From: Anaerolineaceae bacterium | Lineage (GTDB): Bacteria > Chloroflexota > Anaerolineae > Promineifilales > Promineifilaceae | Reading direction: 5' to 3' | DNA: 64,000 nucleotides | Assembly (NCBI GenBank): GCA_002699125.1 | Contig: PABI01000115.1 | Span: forward strand, 19,145-83,144 | In this document: piece after piece, positions 7,379 through 14,936 of the stretch | How the letters are laid out: each line of letters opens with the position of its first letter | Numbering within the stretch: the first letter of the stretch is position 1 | Notes under the pieces: generated by a model | What the model saw: only the letters and a program-made list of their open reading frames with translations | What the model was told of the DNA's origin: nothing | Database searches by the model: none | Position numbers and translations under genes: made by a program

Positions 7379-8608
7379 TTAATGGCCAAGCATCTCATCC
7401 AGCCGCCGCTGCAGATAAGCCCGCTCGGCGCTGTTGCCGCACAGGGCAATGGCTTGCTCATAGGCATCGGCGGCGGCTTCATATTGTTTGGTGCGCCGCA
7501 GCAGATCGGCGCGGGCAGCGTGATAAGGATAAAAATCGGCCACGCCATCGATTTGGTGCAACAATCTTAATCCTGCTGCTGGACCCTGGGCCATCGCCAC
7601 TGCCGCCGCCCGATTTACTTCAACCACGGGTGAGGGCAGCATTACTGCCAGCGTATTGTACAGTGCAGCAATTTGTTGCCAGTCGGTTGATTCGGCCGTT
7701 TCTGCTTCCGCATGGAGCGCACTGATCGCCGCCTGAACCTGGTATGGTCCCGGATTAAAAAGAGCCAGCGCTTCATCTAAAACCGCAATCCCTTCCTCGA
7801 TTTTTGCCCGGTCCCAGCGGCTGCGGTCCTGTTCATCGAGCAACACGAGTTCGCCGGCTGCATTCAGTCGGGCCGCGCGCCGCGAATCGTGCAGCAGCAT
7901 CAGCGCTAACAAACCGCGTGCTTCAGCACTTGGGGGCAGCAGAGCCACCAGCACCCGCCCCAGGCGAATCGCTTCGCGGCACAGGTCACTCCGGGTCAGC
8001 GCCGCATCGCCGGTGCCGCTTGTAGCCACGTAGCCCTCATTGAAGATGAGGTAAATGACGGCCAACAGCGCTTCTAACCGTTCCGGCAGCAGGTTGGCCG
8101 GGGGCACGCGGTAGGGAATGCCTGCGTCGCGGATTTTGCGCCGGGCCCGCGCCAGCCGCTGGGCCATCGTGGGTACGGGAACAAGAAACGCCCGGGCCAC
8201 TTCCGGCGTTGTTAAGCCGCCAAGCGTGTGCAGGGTCAAAGCCACCTGCGCTTCCAGCGCCAGGGCCGGATGGCAGCAGGTGAACATCAGCTTCAGGCGC
8301 TCATCGGGAATTTCATCGTCCATTTCGGGTTCATCCTGGGTGGCGAGTGGATCGAGGCTGACATTGTGGCGTTCCTGGGTGTCTGCCCGGCGCAGACGGT
8401 CGATGGCCCGCCGTTTGGCAACGGCCGTTAGCCAGGCCCCGGGGTTGCGCGGAACGCCGTCACTGGGCCAGCGTTCCAGAGCATTGACCAGGGCATCTTG
8501 CAGCGCATCTTCAGCCAGGGAGAAATCGCCCAGCTGGCTGATGAGTGTGGCGATGACACGGCCGTATTCCTCGCGGAAGGTTGCTTCAATCTGTGCCCGT
8601 ATAGTCAT
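7379..8608 (-). CDS. RNA polymerase sigma factor, ECF42-like with C-terminal TPR domain
   Basis: 409 aa. Residues 1-75 hold sigma region 2 (FREEYGRVIATLI, then FSLAEDALQDALVNALERW), followed by WLTAVAKRRAIDRLRR; residues 110-175 hold region 4 (LTLHTLGGLTTPEVARAFLV). The rest is the helical/TPR tail typical of ECF42 proteins (for example EGYVATSG, then repeated helices and RADLLRRTKQYEAAADAYEQ). ECF42 factors lack a classical anti-sigma factor and are encoded next to DGPF/YciI-like proteins, as here. The tail is thought to control activity. The 8624-8974 and 9074-9535 genes follow the same strand upstream and are probably the same transcription unit. Confidence 0.9.
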   Translation of the reverse strand: MTIRAQIEATFREEYGRVIATLISQLGDFSLAEDALQDALVNALERWPSDGVPRNPGAWLTAVAKRRAIDRLRRADTQERHNVSLDPLATQDEPEMDDEIPDERLKLMFTCCHPALALEAQVALTLHTLGGLTTPEVARAFLVPVPTMAQRLARARRKIRDAGIPYRVPPANLLPERLEALLAVIYLIFNEGYVATSGTGDAALTRSDLCREAIRLGRVLVALLPPSAEARGLLALMLLHDSRRAARLNAAGELVLLDEQDRSRWDRAKIEEGIAVLDEALALFNPGPYQVQAAISALHAEAETAESTDWQQIAALYNTLAVMLPSPVVEVNRAAAVAMAQGPAAGLRLLHQIDGVADFYPYHAARADLLRRTKQYEAAADAYEQAIALCGNSAERAYLQRRLDEMLGH

Positions 8609-8623
8609 CCCTTGTCTATGCCG

Positions 8624-8974
8624 CTAAATCTGATCCCACAGAGGCCGAATTTCAACGGACCCATACCTTGCATGGGGAATTTTGGTTGCCCAGTGAATGG
8701 CTTCATCAAGGTCCTGGCAGTTCAGCATGAAGTATCCGCCAAACTGTTCGTGTGTTTCGGCGAACGGGCCATCAATGGTCAATGTCTTACCTTCCCGAAC
8801 GCGCACAGTCGTGGCGCTGGTAACAGGGGCCAGTCCGTCATTGGCCAGCAGCACCCCGGCGACTTTGGCCTCCTTTAACAAGGATTGCCACTCTTTGGCG
8901 ATGGCCTGTTGTTCTTCGGGGGTAAAATTAGGCGCTTCAGACTCGCTGGCGTATAGCAATAGCATGTATCTCAT
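8624..8974 (-). CDS. YciI/DGPF-domain protein
   Basis: 116 aa from the ATG at 8974, chosen because AGGAG lies upstream of it at a good distance; the frame is open further to 9061 but without a ribosome site. MRYMLLLYASE and the LTIDGPFAETHEQFGGYF segment contain the eponymous DGPF motif. These small ferredoxin-like-fold proteins are the standard neighbours of ECF42 sigma factors; biochemical function is unknown. 15 bp separates it from the sigma gene. Confidence 0.88.
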   Translation of the reverse strand: MRYMLLLYASESEAPNFTPEEQQAIAKEWQSLLKEAKVAGVLLANDGLAPVTSATTVRVREGKTLTIDGPFAETHEQFGGYFMLNCQDLDEAIHWATKIPHARYGSVEIRPLWDQI

Positions 8975-8997
8975 CGTTTGGGTCTCCTGTGAAAATA

Positions 8998-9051
8998 ACC
9001 TCCCGGAGGTTTCGTCTAAGTCGATCATCAGGGAGAAAACCTCCGGGAGGT
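8998..9051. repeat. inverted repeat with 15-bp arms
   Basis: ACCTCCCGGAGGTTT (8998-9012) and AAACCTCCGGGAGGT (9037-9051) are exact reverse complements, 24 bases apart; each arm also contains its own palindromic core. The repeat sits between the DUF1801 gene and the YciI gene and lies just upstream of the latter's ribosome site. Confidence 0.8.
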
Positions 9052-9073
9052 GGTTTGTCATTGAAATCGATCC

Positions 9074-9535
9074 TCAGCTCACCGCTTGTTTCACAAGCGC
9101 GACGATCCTAGCCTCTTCGGCGGCGGTCAGTTTTTTTAGCGCGAAGGAAGTCGGCCACATGGCCCCTTCGTCGAGGTTTGCCTCGTCGCTAAAGCCCAAC
9201 GTGGCGTACCGCGATTTGAACTTGTCCGCACTTTGGAAGAAGCAGACCACCTTACCGTCCCTGGCATAGGCGGGCATGCCGTACCAGGTTTTTGGCCAGA
9301 GGTCGGGCGCGGCCTCTGAGATGATCTCATGGAGCCGCCTGGCCATGGCGCGCTCCGGTTCCGGCATCTCGGCGATTTTCTCGAACAGGTCCTTTTCCCC
9401 GTCTTCTCTTTTCTTGTTGGCGCGCGCTTCTGCTTTCAGCTCTTTGGCGCGCTCTTTCATGGCCGCTTGTTCCGCGTCTGTAAATCCGTTGGACTTTTGC
9501 GTGGCTTTCCTGGTACTGCTCTTACTTTGGTTCAT
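9074..9535 (-). CDS. DUF1801-like protein
   Basis: 153 aa. The first 60 residues are charged and helical (EQAAMKERAKELKAEARANK). The rest fits the DUF1801/YdhG fold: HEIISEAAPDLWPKTWYGMP, then VVCFFQSADKFKSRYATLGF and a final LKKLTAAEEARIVALVKQA. DUF1801 proteins are often found near ECF42/YciI genes. Function is unknown; some are annotated as iron chaperones on weak grounds. Ribosome site GAAAGGAG precedes the ATG. Confidence 0.75.
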   Translation of the reverse strand: MNQSKSSTRKATQKSNGFTDAEQAAMKERAKELKAEARANKKREDGEKDLFEKIAEMPEPERAMARRLHEIISEAAPDLWPKTWYGMPAYARDGKVVCFFQSADKFKSRYATLGFSDEANLDEGAMWPTSFALKKLTAAEEARIVALVKQAVS

Positions 9536-9746
9536 GAGAAGCTCCTTTCTCTAGTTGATTGATTACGGCTTATTTTTGGCCGTTCTATTAAGACATCGCC
9601 TAGAGAAGCGTCAGGATGACAGTTCGACGGCCGTTCTCATCTTCTACTCATAAACCAAAAAGCGGCCAGTCAACTATTGCGCATTGTAAACGAAATACGG
9701 CCGTTCCCCCACGCTCACTTATTTGTCGCCTGCACAGATGTTGACT
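9536..9746. other. divergent intergenic region
   Basis: About 210 bp between the DUF1801 gene and the promoter of the ABC binding protein. It holds two ACGGCCGT palindromes (near 9627 and 9697). No other gene or hairpin is evident. Confidence 0.4.
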
Positions 9747-9754
9747 GCTATACT
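9747..9754 (+). promoter_or_regulatory. extended -10 promoter of the ABC binding-protein gene
   Basis: TGC followed by TATACT (9749-9754) gives an extended -10 box. A -35-like TTGTCG lies at 9723-9728, but the 20-base gap is long, consistent with reliance on the extended -10. The lipoprotein start codon is 43 bp downstream. Confidence 0.55.
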
Positions 9755-9797
9755 CCACCACCCGACAAGAAGTCTGTTTTATAAGAAGGAGAAGCCC

Positions 9798-10823
9798 ATG
9801 AAAAATAATTGGAAGTTTTTAACATTGTTCCTACTCCTGTCGGCTTTGCTGCTGACAGCCTGTGGTTCTGGTGGTGATGAACCGGCTGAAAGTGACACCG
9901 CTGACACAACCAGTGCAGAGACTAGCGATGAAGTCGGCGATGAAGCCGCTGAAACCGAAGATAAAATGACGATTACGCTGGTAGAAAACGCCTGGTCCGC
10001 CTCTGAGCTAAACGTCACCGTGGCCAAAATCCTGCTGGAAGATGAGCTGGGGTATCCGGTTGAAATCATCTCATTGGATGAAAACCTGCAATGGCCTGCC
10101 CTGGCCTCTGGTGATGCCCACGCCAGCCTGGAAGTATGGCCTTCTGGTCATGCCGCTAACGTCGAGGAATTTATTGAGGGCGCAGGCACCGTAGCAAATG
10201 GCGGGCTGCTTGGTCCGGTTGGGCGCATTGGCTGGTACATGCCCAGCTACGTGCTGGAACAGGACCCCAGCCTGGCAACCTGGGAAGGCTTCACCAAACC
10301 AGAAGCGGCCGAGATGTTTGCCACGGCCGAAACCGGCGATCTGGGCCAGTTCCTGGGCGGCGATCCCAGCTTTGTGCAGTATGACAGCGACATCATCAAC
10401 AATTTGGGGATGCCCTTTGAAGTGGTTTTTGCCGGTTCCGAAGAAGCGATTTTGGCCCAGTTGGATTCTGCTTACAGTCGTGAAGAGCCGGTGCTGTTCT
10501 ACTTTTGGACGCCCCATTCTATCCATGCCAAATATGATCTAGCGCGCGTGGAGCTGCCCGAATACAGCGACGACTGTTACGCTGAAGCGGATTCGGGTGG
10601 TGTCGATTGCGATTACCCGGGCGACGACCTGTTCAAAATCTTCTGGTCTGGTTTGGCTGAAGCCGCTCCGGATGCGCACACGCTGCTCTCCAACATGAAT
10701 TACAGCACTGAGGATCAGATTGAAATGATTGCCGCTGTAGAAATCGACGGCCAGTCGGTGGAAGAAGCGGCCCAGGCGTGGATAGATGCCAATGAGGATG
10801 TCTGGAGTACCTGGCTGCCGTAG
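9798..10823 (+). CDS. glycine betaine/choline-type ABC transporter substrate-binding lipoprotein (OpuAC-like)
   Basis: 341 aa from the ATG at 9798, which has AAGAAGGAG upstream; the frame extends to 9723 without support. Residues 1-25 form a lipoprotein signal with lipobox LLTACGSGG, followed by an acidic Ser/Thr/Glu linker. The mature part (ITLVENAWSASELNVTV, IGWYMPSYVLEQDPSL, FYFWTPHSIHAKYDL) fits the OpuAC family that binds quaternary ammonium compounds. No OpuAA ATPase or OpuAB permease is adjacent; the next ABC genes belong to other families. The ligand cage cannot be confirmed by eye. Confidence 0.82.
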   Translation: MKNNWKFLTLFLLLSALLLTACGSGGDEPAESDTADTTSAETSDEVGDEAAETEDKMTITLVENAWSASELNVTVAKILLEDELGYPVEIISLDENLQWPALASGDAHASLEVWPSGHAANVEEFIEGAGTVANGGLLGPVGRIGWYMPSYVLEQDPSLATWEGFTKPEAAEMFATAETGDLGQFLGGDPSFVQYDSDIINNLGMPFEVVFAGSEEAILAQLDSAYSREEPVLFYFWTPHSIHAKYDLARVELPEYSDDCYAEADSGGVDCDYPGDDLFKIFWSGLAEAAPDAHTLLSNMNYSTEDQIEMIAAVEIDGQSVEEAAQAWIDANEDVWSTWLP

Positions 10824-10840
10824 CGCCTTAACTGAGGAGT

Positions 10841-10888
10841 GGCAGTCCTGAAAATGAATAGCTGCAAATTGTTCTAGGCAGGACTGCC
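10841..10888 (+). repeat. inverted repeat downstream of the binding-protein gene
   Basis: GGCAGTCCTG (10841-10850) and CAGGACTGCC (10879-10888) are exact reverse complements with a 28-base loop, 18 bp past the stop codon. It may stabilise the transcript end ahead of the true terminator. Confidence 0.65.
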
Positions 10889-10946
10889 AATCCTGGCAAA
10901 ACCGGCTTGAACAGTTTGCTTTTTTGCGGACAATTGAGTGCTTTAC

Positions 10947-10984
10947 AAAGCGGGTTGCTGCTCTGGCAAAGGCCCGCTTTTTTG
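10947..10984 (+). terminator. intrinsic terminator
   Basis: AAAGCGGG (10947-10954) pairs with CCCGCTTT (10973-10980), followed by a run of T that continues the stem. It separates the binding-protein gene from the permease gene, so the two are not a simple operon. Confidence 0.85.
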
Positions 10985-11001
10985 TTGTAGCGAGGATTTA
11001 C

Positions 11002-11035
11002 AGGTGACAGTCACTTGCACTAGTGACTGTCACCT
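11002..11035. repeat. perfect 14-bp inverted repeat just before the ABC permease start
   Basis: AGGTGACAGTCACT (11002-11015) and AGTGACTGTCACCT (11022-11035) pair perfectly over a 6-base loop. The permease ATG is only 13 bases further on and has no visible Shine-Dalgarno sequence. The repeat may be an operator, an RNA hairpin controlling translation, or a palindromic mobile unit; its sequence style resembles other intergenic palindromes here. Confidence 0.7.
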
Positions 11036-11048
11036 TTGGTAGATTTTT

Positions 11049-11891
11049 ATGACAGTATCGCAAAAACAGGCCACACCTTCCCCTGTAACGGTGCATTGGG
11101 TGGGACGCGTTTCGGCCGTTTTAGCCGTTGTTATGTCGTTTTTCCTCATCGTGCCGCTGCTGGGGCTGGTATGGCGAGCGCTAACCTTGCCGGGCACGGC
11201 CGTTTTAGATCAAAGCAGCATCAGTGCCGCTATCTTCCTCAGCCTTTCGACAACGGCCGTTAGTATATTGCTCATTATTTTGCTGGGGACACCGCTGGCT
11301 TACTATCTGGCACGGTATCCCATGCGTTTTAAACGATTGGTTACGGTTTTTGTGGAACTGCCGATTGTGATGCCGCCGGTGGTGGCCGGATTGGGCTTGC
11401 TGGCCGTCTTCGGCCGGCGTGGGTTGATTGGCCTGCCGCTGGCAGAGCTGGGGATAACGATTACGTTTTCGGGAACGGCCGTTGTCCTGGCCCAGGTGTT
11501 TGTCGCTTCTCCCTTCTATATTCGCGCCGCCCAAAGCCGTTTTGCCGCACTGCCCCGCGAATTTGAAGATGCAGCGGCGGTAGACGGGGCCAACCAGTGG
11601 CAAATCTTCTGGCACATCATGCTGCCACTCAGCCGCAACGGCCTGCTGGCCGGTTTGATTCTTAGCTGGGCGCGGGCGCTGGGGGAATTTGGCGCGACGA
11701 TCTTGTTTGCCGGGAATTTGCAAGGTCGCACCCAAACGATGCCGCTGCTGGTCTACGCCTCGCTGGAGCGCGATTTGCGCATCACCTTCATTACTGCGCT
11801 CATCTTGCTGGGGCTGGCCGTCTTTGCCTTTGGCATTACCCGCTGGCTGACGGGGTTAGACTCGGACACCATCCAAGAGACGTGGGGGTGA
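11049..11891 (+). CDS. ABC transporter permease, molybdate/tungstate (ModB) type
   Basis: 280 aa with about six membrane segments (for example VLAVVMSFFLIVPLLGLVW and SILLIILLGTPLAYYLA). The EAA loop reads EDAAAVDGANQWQIFWHIML, followed by PLSRNGLLAGL and the family segment RALGEFGATILFAGN, typical of ModB/CysU-type importers. No ModA or ModC is adjacent; the following ATPase is of oligopeptide type. It contains several ACGGCCGT copies read as Thr-Ala-Val. Partner subunits must be encoded elsewhere or be the neighbouring unrelated genes. Confidence 0.85.
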   Translation: MTVSQKQATPSPVTVHWVGRVSAVLAVVMSFFLIVPLLGLVWRALTLPGTAVLDQSSISAAIFLSLSTTAVSILLIILLGTPLAYYLARYPMRFKRLVTVFVELPIVMPPVVAGLGLLAVFGRRGLIGLPLAELGITITFSGTAVVLAQVFVASPFYIRAAQSRFAALPREFEDAAAVDGANQWQIFWHIMLPLSRNGLLAGLILSWARALGEFGATILFAGNLQGRTQTMPLLVYASLERDLRITFITALILLGLAVFAFGITRWLTGLDSDTIQETWG

Positions 11892-11976
11892 GTGCTAAAA
11901 TTAAGAAGTGGTGCAGCAATCGTTGTGCTCCGGTACAATATTCGCGGCAAAATTCATTCTGCTGTGAGAACTGAGC

Positions 11977-13017
11977 ATGAGCTTATCCCGCGAACCTTTT
12001 CTGTCTCAGACAACCGATACCAAAGAAGCCCAACCGCTGTTGGAACTGCGCCAGTTGTGTAAGCATTTTCCCATTCGGGGCGGTTTTTTGCAGCGGCAGG
12101 TAGGGGCAATCAAGGCGGTGAACCAGATTGACCTGTCCGTTTTCCCTGGGGAGACTGTGACGTTGGTGGGTCATTCTGGAGCCGGCAAATCGCTCCTGGC
12201 ACGCACGATCGTGCAGCTAATCCAGCCCACGTCAGGGGCAGTGCTGTTCGATGGCAAGGAAATAGCCAAAATGGGGCGAGCTGAACTGCGGTTGGCCCGG
12301 CAGCAGATGCAAATGACGCTGCAAGATCCGTACACGGCGCTCAATCCCAAAATGATGGTGTCAGAAATTTTAGCCGAGCCGCTGAAGATTCATAAATTGG
12401 TAGACGGCCGTTCCCAAAAAGAACGCATCGCCGAATTGTTGCAGTTGGTGGGCTTGAATCCGTACTTTGCCGGACGTTACCCGCATGAATTTAGCGGCAG
12501 CCAGCGGCAGCGGCTGAACCTGGCACGGGCCCTGGCTACCCGACCCAAACTGCTCATTGTTGATGATCCGCTGCTGGCTTTGGATACGGTCGTTCAACCC
12601 CAAATTGTCGAACTGCTGGCCGAACTCAAGCAGAAGCTAGATTTGGCGCTGCTGCTTTTGGCGAGTAACTTTGCCCACGTGCGGGCCATTAGCGACCGCA
12701 TCGGCGTTTTGCACCTGGGGGAGATTGTGGAATTGGGCGAAACAGACGCGGTGTATGAACGGCCGTTGCACCCCCACACCCAATTTATTCATAGTCAGAC
12801 ACGGCCGTTAGAAGCAATTAATGATCGCCTCCAGCCGATGCAGCTAACTGGCCCGGCACCTGATCCGGCCAAGCTGCCCAGCGGCTGCAACTTCCGCACC
12901 CAATGTCCCTATGCCACCGACATTTGCCGCGATGAACTGCCTCCCCTGCGCGATTTGAGCAAAACTGACCAACCGCACCTCGCTGCTTGCCACCACGCCG
13001 AACGCTTCCAAGAATAA
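11977..13017 (+). CDS. oligopeptide/dipeptide-type ABC transporter ATP-binding protein (OppF/DppF-like)
   Basis: 346 aa. Walker A GHSGAGKS near residue 64; Q-loop in QMTLQDPYTALNP; signature FSGSQRQRLNLARAL; Walker B LLIVDDPLLALD; and the OppD/F C-terminal extension with cysteines (CNFRTQCPYATDICRDE). Two departures from the family are visible: the signature is SGSQ rather than SGGQ, and the Walker B Glu (normally Asp-Glu-Pro) is Asp. Both could slow ATP hydrolysis. No binding protein, permeases or OppD partner lies nearby. Confidence 0.88.
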   Translation: MSLSREPFLSQTTDTKEAQPLLELRQLCKHFPIRGGFLQRQVGAIKAVNQIDLSVFPGETVTLVGHSGAGKSLLARTIVQLIQPTSGAVLFDGKEIAKMGRAELRLARQQMQMTLQDPYTALNPKMMVSEILAEPLKIHKLVDGRSQKERIAELLQLVGLNPYFAGRYPHEFSGSQRQRLNLARALATRPKLLIVDDPLLALDTVVQPQIVELLAELKQKLDLALLLLASNFAHVRAISDRIGVLHLGEIVELGETDAVYERPLHPHTQFIHSQTRPLEAINDRLQPMQLTGPAPDPAKLPSGCNFRTQCPYATDICRDELPPLRDLSKTDQPHLAACHHAERFQE

Positions 13018-13021
13018 CGTG

Positions 13022-13043
13022 GGTCAAGTTTGCAAACTTGACC
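13022..13043. repeat. perfect 22-bp palindrome
   Basis: The palindrome is built on GGTCAAGTTTG followed by its exact reverse complement, starting five bases after the ATPase stop. There is no T run, so it is a palindromic repeat unit rather than a terminator. Confidence 0.8.
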
Positions 13044-13132
13044 TACCTGCAACAATGGCTTGTTTTGCACGTAGAGGCAAACGTGGGGCTGGATACGCCA
13101 GCCTACACTGCATGAAAAATGAGGCAAAACCC

Positions 13133-13552
13133 ATGAGTGAAGAAAGAGATTATCTCAAAATTGAGATTCCTGTAGAAGAGGACCCTCCTTTTGTCCCGGA
13201 GCAGCCCCAGCCAACAGTTGTAGACACCGCTAAAAAGCAGGCGGCTGGCGCAGCCAAGCAGGTGTGGGACAGTGATTTACGTAAAAAGGCAACGAAAGGG
13301 ATGAAACGGGGCGCAGCGGCTGTGGCCGGTACCGTAGCTGCCAAAAGTCAAAAAGTAGTCCAGGAGCGCATGGTCAAAGCCGCCGAAGAACAGGCCCGTC
13401 AGCAAACCGAAGCGCTCAAAACCAAAATCCGTGAAACTGATTGGCAGCACGAAGCCAAACAAGTCACCGCCAACGGCCTGCGCTGGCTCAGCACCCAACT
13501 CAGCAAACTCGCTGAGCGCTTTACCCCCAAAGAAACGACGCAAGAAGAATGA
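13133..13552 (+). CDS. hypothetical helical protein, Lys/Ala/Gln-rich
   Basis: 139 aa from the ATG at 13133, with GAGG eight bases upstream; the ATG at 13112 is an alternative. Acidic/proline N-terminus (IEIPVEEDPPFVPEQPQP), then a long amphipathic Ala/Lys/Gln-rich region (KKATKGMKRGAAAVAGTV, then VQERMVKAAEEQARQQTEAL) likely to be coiled-coil or membrane-surface binding. No known family is recognised. It follows the ABC ATPase on the same strand. Confidence 0.6.
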   Translation: MSEERDYLKIEIPVEEDPPFVPEQPQPTVVDTAKKQAAGAAKQVWDSDLRKKATKGMKRGAAAVAGTVAAKSQKVVQERMVKAAEEQARQQTEALKTKIRETDWQHEAKQVTANGLRWLSTQLSKLAERFTPKETTQEE

Positions 13553-13555
13553 TTA

Positions 13556-13617
13556 ACCGCGGAGCGCGCAGAGAACGCTGAGATTATTTCTCTGCATCCT
13601 CCGCGTGCTCTGCAGTG
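13556..13617. repeat. CCGCGGAG...CTCCGCG intergenic repeat
   Basis: ACCGCGGAGCGCGCAGAGAA near the left end and ATCCTCCGCGTGCTCTGC near the right end form an imperfect inverted repeat. Relatives occur at 14858-14885, 32822-32896 and 33453-33496, and inside coding genes at 16683-16740 and 21704-21735. It lies between convergent genes. Confidence 0.6.
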
Positions 13618-13624
13618 AAAAGTT

Positions 13625-14845
13625 TTATTTCTCGTCCAGGGCGGCAATGCCGGGCAGCGTTTTGCCCTCCAGCAGTTCCAGGCTGGCCCCGCCGCCGGTG
13701 CTGATGTGGCTCATCTTCTCGGCCAGACCAGCTTTGGTCACCGCTGCGGCCGAATCCCCGCCACCAATAATGACCTCTGTTCCATCCTCAACTTGCTCGG
13801 CTAACAGGTCAGCCAGCTGATTAGTGGCTTTGGCAAAGCGGGGGAATTCAAACACACCCATCGGCCCGTTCCACACCACCATCTTAGCCCCTTTTAGCGC
13901 CTGCTTAAACGTTTCCAGCGACTTGGGACCGATGTCCAGCGCCATTTTGTCCGCCGGGATGCTGTCGGCGGCGACGGTTTCAGCAGCGGCGTCGGCTTCA
14001 AACTTGTCGGCTACCACAAAATCAACGGGCAGCACCAGCCGATCCTCAGCCATTTCTAACAGCCGTTTTGCTTCCGGCAGCGCGTCTTCTTCCACCAGGG
14101 AGGTGCCGGTTTCGTGCCCCTGCGCCTTGATGAAGGTGTTGGCCATGCCGCCGCCAATCAGGATTTTGTCGGCGGTGTCCAGCAGGTTTTCGATGAGCTT
14201 GATCTTGTCGGAGATTTTGGCCCCGCCCATGATGGCCACGTAGGGATGGGGTGGATTGGAAACGGCCGTTCCCAACGCCTGCAACTCTTTCTCCATCAAA
14301 AAGCCGGCAACCGCCGCCCCGCCTTTGGCTCGAATCGCCTGAGCGATGCCTTCTGTGCTGGCGTGGGCGCGATGGGCTGAGCCGAAGGCATCGTCCACGT
14401 ACAGGTCGGCCAGGTCGGCCAATTGTTTGGACAGTTCGGCGTCGTTTTTCTTCTCGCCGGGGTGGAAGCGGGTGTTTTCCAGCACCAGCACATCGCCGGG
14501 TTCCAGCTTAGCCGCAGCGGCGGTTACGTTTGGCCCAACTACATCATCGGCCGTTTGCACCGGGCGGCCCAGCAGTTCGCTCAGGCGGTCGGCAACGGGG
14601 GCCATGCTAAATTGGGTGTCGGCGGCAGAAGACGGCCGTCCCAAATGGGAACACAAAATGAGCGCTGCGCCGTGCTCCAGCAGATAGTTCAGCGTGGGCA
14701 GCGCCGCCATGATGCGCGTGTCGTCGGTTACTTTAATATCGTCTTTGGGGTCTTTGCTGCTCAGCGGTACGTTAAAGTCAACCCGCACCAGCACTTTTTT
14801 GCCTTTTACATCAATATCTCGTACGGTTTTCTTGTTCATTTTCAC
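13625..14845 (-). CDS. pgk: phosphoglycerate kinase
   Basis: 406 aa, normal length. Glycolytic enzyme moving phosphate between 1,3-bisphosphoglycerate and ADP. Seen: VLVRVDFNVPLS near residue 20, LILCSHLGRPSS, LENTRFHPGEKKND, VDDAFGSAHRAHAST, AIMGGAKISDKI, then KMVVWNGPMGVFEFPRFA and the phosphate-binding EVIIGGGDSAAAV, ending HISTGGGASLELLEGKTLPG. ATG at 14845 with GGAG upstream; an internal ATG two codons later is also possible. It supplies 3-phosphoglycerate, the substrate of the serine pathway whose first-enzyme homologue lies at 18.5-20.3 kb. Confidence 0.97.
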   Translation of the reverse strand: MKMNKKTVRDIDVKGKKVLVRVDFNVPLSSKDPKDDIKVTDDTRIMAALPTLNYLLEHGAALILCSHLGRPSSAADTQFSMAPVADRLSELLGRPVQTADDVVGPNVTAAAAKLEPGDVLVLENTRFHPGEKKNDAELSKQLADLADLYVDDAFGSAHRAHASTEGIAQAIRAKGGAAVAGFLMEKELQALGTAVSNPPHPYVAIMGGAKISDKIKLIENLLDTADKILIGGGMANTFIKAQGHETGTSLVEEDALPEAKRLLEMAEDRLVLPVDFVVADKFEADAAAETVAADSIPADKMALDIGPKSLETFKQALKGAKMVVWNGPMGVFEFPRFAKATNQLADLLAEQVEDGTEVIIGGGDSAAAVTKAGLAEKMSHISTGGGASLELLEGKTLPGIAALDEK

Positions 14846-14857
14846 TCCTTAATAGCT

Positions 14858-14935
14858 GACCGCGGAGAGCGCGGAGAACGCAGAGGAAAGTCTATATATG
14901 TAATCTGCGCCAATCTGCGAAATCTGCGGTTTGTT
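14858..14935. repeat. two intergenic repeat units upstream of pgk
   Basis: CCGCGGAGAGCGCGGAGAAC and, further on, TCTGCGCCAATCTGCGAAAT belong to the two commonest intergenic repeat families of this window (the CCGCGGAG and the AATCTGCG families). They fill the 90 bp between pgk and the next gene. Confidence 0.6.
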
Positions 14936-14936
14936 T

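Noticed and set aside
8624..9061. Longer start at 9061 for the YciI-like gene
   Set aside because: The extra 29 residues are encoded by an inverted repeat and lack a ribosome site; the ATG at 8974 has AGGAG.
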